Source: JARRNJ01 sp037385045
GTDB lineage: Bacteria > Pseudomonadota > Gammaproteobacteria > JASBUN01
Reading direction: 5' to 3'
Assembly: GCA_037385045.1 (NCBI GenBank)
Contig: JARRNJ010000009.1
Coordinates: 1 to 64,000, forward strand
DNA: 64,000 nt
Shown here: one piece after another, positions 62,039 to 64,000 of the stretch
Layout: every line of letters begins with the position of its first letter
Numbering within the stretch: position 1 is the stretch's first letter
The notes under the pieces: generated by a model
The model's input: the letters and a program-made list of their open reading frames with translations, nothing else
Told to the model about the DNA's origin: nothing
Database searches by the model: none
Position numbers and translations under genes: made by a program

Positions 62039-62964
62039 CTAATCTTGCCGCGCCAGACCCGTGCGCCAGATTTCACGCACCGGAGCGGCTTGTACGCTGC
62101 GGCCCAGGGGCCGAAGGCGGTACATTTGCGCCACAGTGCGCAATACGCTGTAGTGGTCGATGCGCTGGGAATACACGCCCGGCTTGACCATCGGGCCGAC
62201 GAAAATCGTTGCGATACGGTTGTGGTCCTGTCCGCGGCCCTCGTCCCAGGTGACGATCAACAGACTGTTGTGGGTAGTGGCCCAGCGCACGTAGCCATCC
62301 AGGTGCTTCTGCAGCCATTCGTCCGCCTTGGCGACGCTGCCGTCGTGCATGTTGTGATCTTCGTTGGGAACCACGAATGCCACCGTCGGCAGCTGCTCGT
62401 AATCGCCGGGAACGATGGTGAACAGTGCGAACGGCATGTTGTTGGGCATGGGGAAATTCGTTTCCTGCCAGTTGACCGCCGGATTGTGCTTGCGGTCATA
62501 GGGACCTGAGTGGCAGCCGGTGAAACCCACCGCCGGCAGCGACTCCGAATAAATGCCGAATGTGTGTCCGGAGCGGACCAACTCGCTGGCGAGATTGGGG
62601 CCCTTGAAGACATGGGGGCAGGAATCATCGGTGACGCCCTGCGTGGAGCCCGAAAACAGCGCCAGGTAGTTCGGCTCGCTGGGATGGCCGACCGCAAAGG
62701 CATTGGAGAACAACGCGCCCCGGGAGGCCAGCGAATTGATGTAGGGAGCCTGGGAATTGCCGATGACGGCTTGCCGATGACGGCATCGTAGGATCGATTC
62801 TCCTCGATCACCACCACGACGTGGTCGGGGCGCGGCAGCTGCATTGTGGTGAATGCGCCAGCCGACCCGCCGGGCGGGCCGGCCACGGCCTGCTGCCCGG
62901 CCATTGCCGCCAACAGCGCCACAACACCGGCCGTGATCCGGGTCAAGCGTTGTGAAACCTTCAC
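62039..62964 (-). pseudogene. Phosphoesterase (acid phosphatase/phospholipase C family), frameshifted
   Basis: Reading from GTG 62964: a signal peptide (MKVSQRLTRITAGVVALLAAMAG, ending AVA-G), then RPDHVVVVIEENRSYDAVIG, the metal-binding start of the phosphoesterase/AcpA family. The frame then breaks; a second frame continues NSQAPYINSLASRGALFSNAFAVGHPSEPNYLALFSG and runs to 62039 with FVVPNEDHNMHDGS and TWDEGRGQDHNR, the remaining metal ligands. The break is at a 12-base direct repeat, GCCGATGACGGC at 62759 and 62773, i.e. a 14-base duplication. Removing one copy restores a perfect family sequence. As it stands the enzyme is interrupted, unless the sequence is wrong. Confidence 0.85.
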
Positions 62965-63140
62965 TATCGGCTCCCCTCGTCGTCGTTATTGTGATTCGGG
63001 CAGAGCGTCGATCACCATCCGAATCCATGCCGCGCCGCCGAACGCGGCCCCACCGCGCACGATACGCTGCGCCACCATTCTGCCCGCATTCCTGAGGAAC
63101 TTCAAAACCGGTACCCACCCGATGCGGCGGCGTCGCCGCG

Positions 63141-64000
63141 TCAGCCCCCTCCTTCGCGGACCGGCCGCCCCACTCGAAGCGCGTGTCCCACCAGCTCCTG
63201 GTAACACGCTCGCGTGCGCTTCACCAGGCGTTCCACCAGCGCGTCGTCCACCGGCCCGTCGGCAAACGTCGCGTCGTCGGGTTGCAGAGCCAGACGGCGC
63301 ATGGCCTGATAGGCCGCCCTGCGGTAGGCGACGTAGCCGTCATAGCCGCCGATACCGCGCAGCCGCAGTTCGCTCGCCAGAGCCACGCGCCGCCGGAGAC
63401 TGCTGTTTTTCAGCATCGTTGGATCGACTCGCAATGCGTTCTCGATGGCGCTGTAGGTGTCGTGGTTCGGGTCGTCGTTGATCAATGCCAGGCCACGGAT
63501 GCCGGCCAAACGGCGGGCATAATCGGTGACTGCGCCGGCGGCCGCCATGTTCATGATTACCGCAAAGGCGTCGGCGCCTCGCTCATTGCGAAACAGCATG
63601 TAGCCGCCCCAATGTTCCCGCTGTGACATGGGGGCCGGACCGTTGTACAGGGTATCCAGGCAATGGTAGACCTCATGGTCCACGGCGAAACGCAGATGGG
63701 CCTCGTGGTCGAGATAGTGATCGCGCGGAATGGATTCGAACTCGGTACGGGGCAGCTCCAGCAGATGTTCGGTGGCCGTGCGGTCATCGCGGGCGATGGC
63801 CCACGGATCCAGGGTGATGATGCATAGGTTCGGGCGCCGGGCCAACGCCTGTCTGCCCGGCTGTAGCAGGGTCGACGACGCCATGTCGTATTCCAGCAGC
63901 GTCCGGATCCGCGCGAGCGTGACGATCAGCAGGTCCTCGCGCAGATGCGGCGGATGCGCATAGTCCAGCGCATCGGCATCCTGGCCCAGCAGCGCCAGCA
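63141..64000 (-). CDS. HExxH-motif protein of unknown function (5' end outside window)
   Basis: The frame is open to the right edge, so the N-terminus is missing; an ATG at 63884 lies inside the gene, since coding-like sequence (YAHPPHLREDLLIVTLARIRTLLEYD) continues before it. At least 286 residues remain. It has a zinc-protease-like motif DHEVYHCLD (HEVYH), followed about 30 residues on by RNERGADAFAVIMNM, where E or D could be a third ligand. The C-terminal third is helical with many arginines. I do not recognise a family; a metallopeptidase is possible. Confidence 0.65.
   Translation of the reverse strand, partial: LALLGQDADALDYAHPPHLREDLLIVTLARIRTLLEYDMASSTLLQPGRQALARRPNLCIITLDPWAIARDDRTATEHLLELPRTEFESIPRDHYLDHEAHLRFAVDHEVYHCLDTLYNGPAPMSQREHWGGYMLFRNERGADAFAVIMNMAAAGAVTDYARRLAGIRGLALINDDPNHDTYSAIENALRVDPTMLKNSSLRRRVALASELRLRGIGGYDGYVAYRRAAYQAMRRLALQPDDATFADGPVDDALVERLVKRTRACYQELVGHALRVGRPVREGGG

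Overview
High-GC DNA from what looks like a gammaproteobacterium, probably a respiratory, metabolically flexible relative of the sulfur-oxidising Chromatiales. Pointers are a proteobacterial dedicated-sortase (Pds) locus, an NhaD sodium/proton antiporter, a Wolinella-type membrane formate dehydrogenase, cytochrome bd oxidase and isocitrate lyase. The genus-level placement is inference. No rRNA, tRNA, CRISPR array or intact insertion sequence was seen.

Layout. 1-3975: the edge of a Pds locus (pdsO, cut by the window edge, then divergent pdsR-pdsS); the sortase and its substrate would lie before base 1. 4120-8733: a PilZ protein, an orphan OmpR-type regulator, and an operon of cytochrome b561, PepSY protein and a PhoP/PhoQ-like pair. 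8775-14418: NhaD, a lipoate-ligase-like protein, a Tat-exported Rieske-like protein with a missing ligand, an ankyrin protein, a RatA/COQ10-like protein and a UbiA-family prenyltransferase.

14586-32260 is a complete formate dehydrogenase island. On the minus strand lie fdhABC with two small lipoproteins, a Tat-signal peptide protein, a TorD-type chaperone, a polyferredoxin, DUF3305/DUF3306 proteins, a DUF6494-like protein and a sigma-54 activator. On the plus strand lie the molybdenum cofactor genes mobA, moeA, moaB and moaA, then fdhD, an HTH/periplasmic-binding-fold regulator and a DUF6505-like protein. Two sigma-54-type promoters (-24/-12) sit in front of the two minus-strand transcription units, matching the activator encoded beside them. 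That activator's receiver domain has lost its phosphorylatable aspartate.

32814-43366: cydABX and cydDC, separated by a cobalt/nickel ECF transporter module (CbiM, small membrane protein, CbiQ, CbiO) of visibly lower GC. 43482-48828: an N-terminally short LysR protein divergent from aceA, a triple-BON protein, an R3H-domain ATPase and a small exported protein. 48896-49057 is an array of nine 18-bp repeats.

49333-56658 is the least explained region: an exported protein with the domain order of glucan water dikinases, two tail-to-tail SxxK serine hydrolases, an ATP/ADP-translocase-family carrier and a membrane-anchored FHA protein. An ATP-dependent enzyme outside the cytoplasm beside a nucleotide carrier is an unusual combination. 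57134-61586: a five-gene branched-chain amino-acid-type ABC transporter. 61761-61881: a REP/MITE-like element. 62039-62964: a phosphoesterase gene broken by a 14-bp duplication. 63141-64000: an HExxH protein cut by the window edge.
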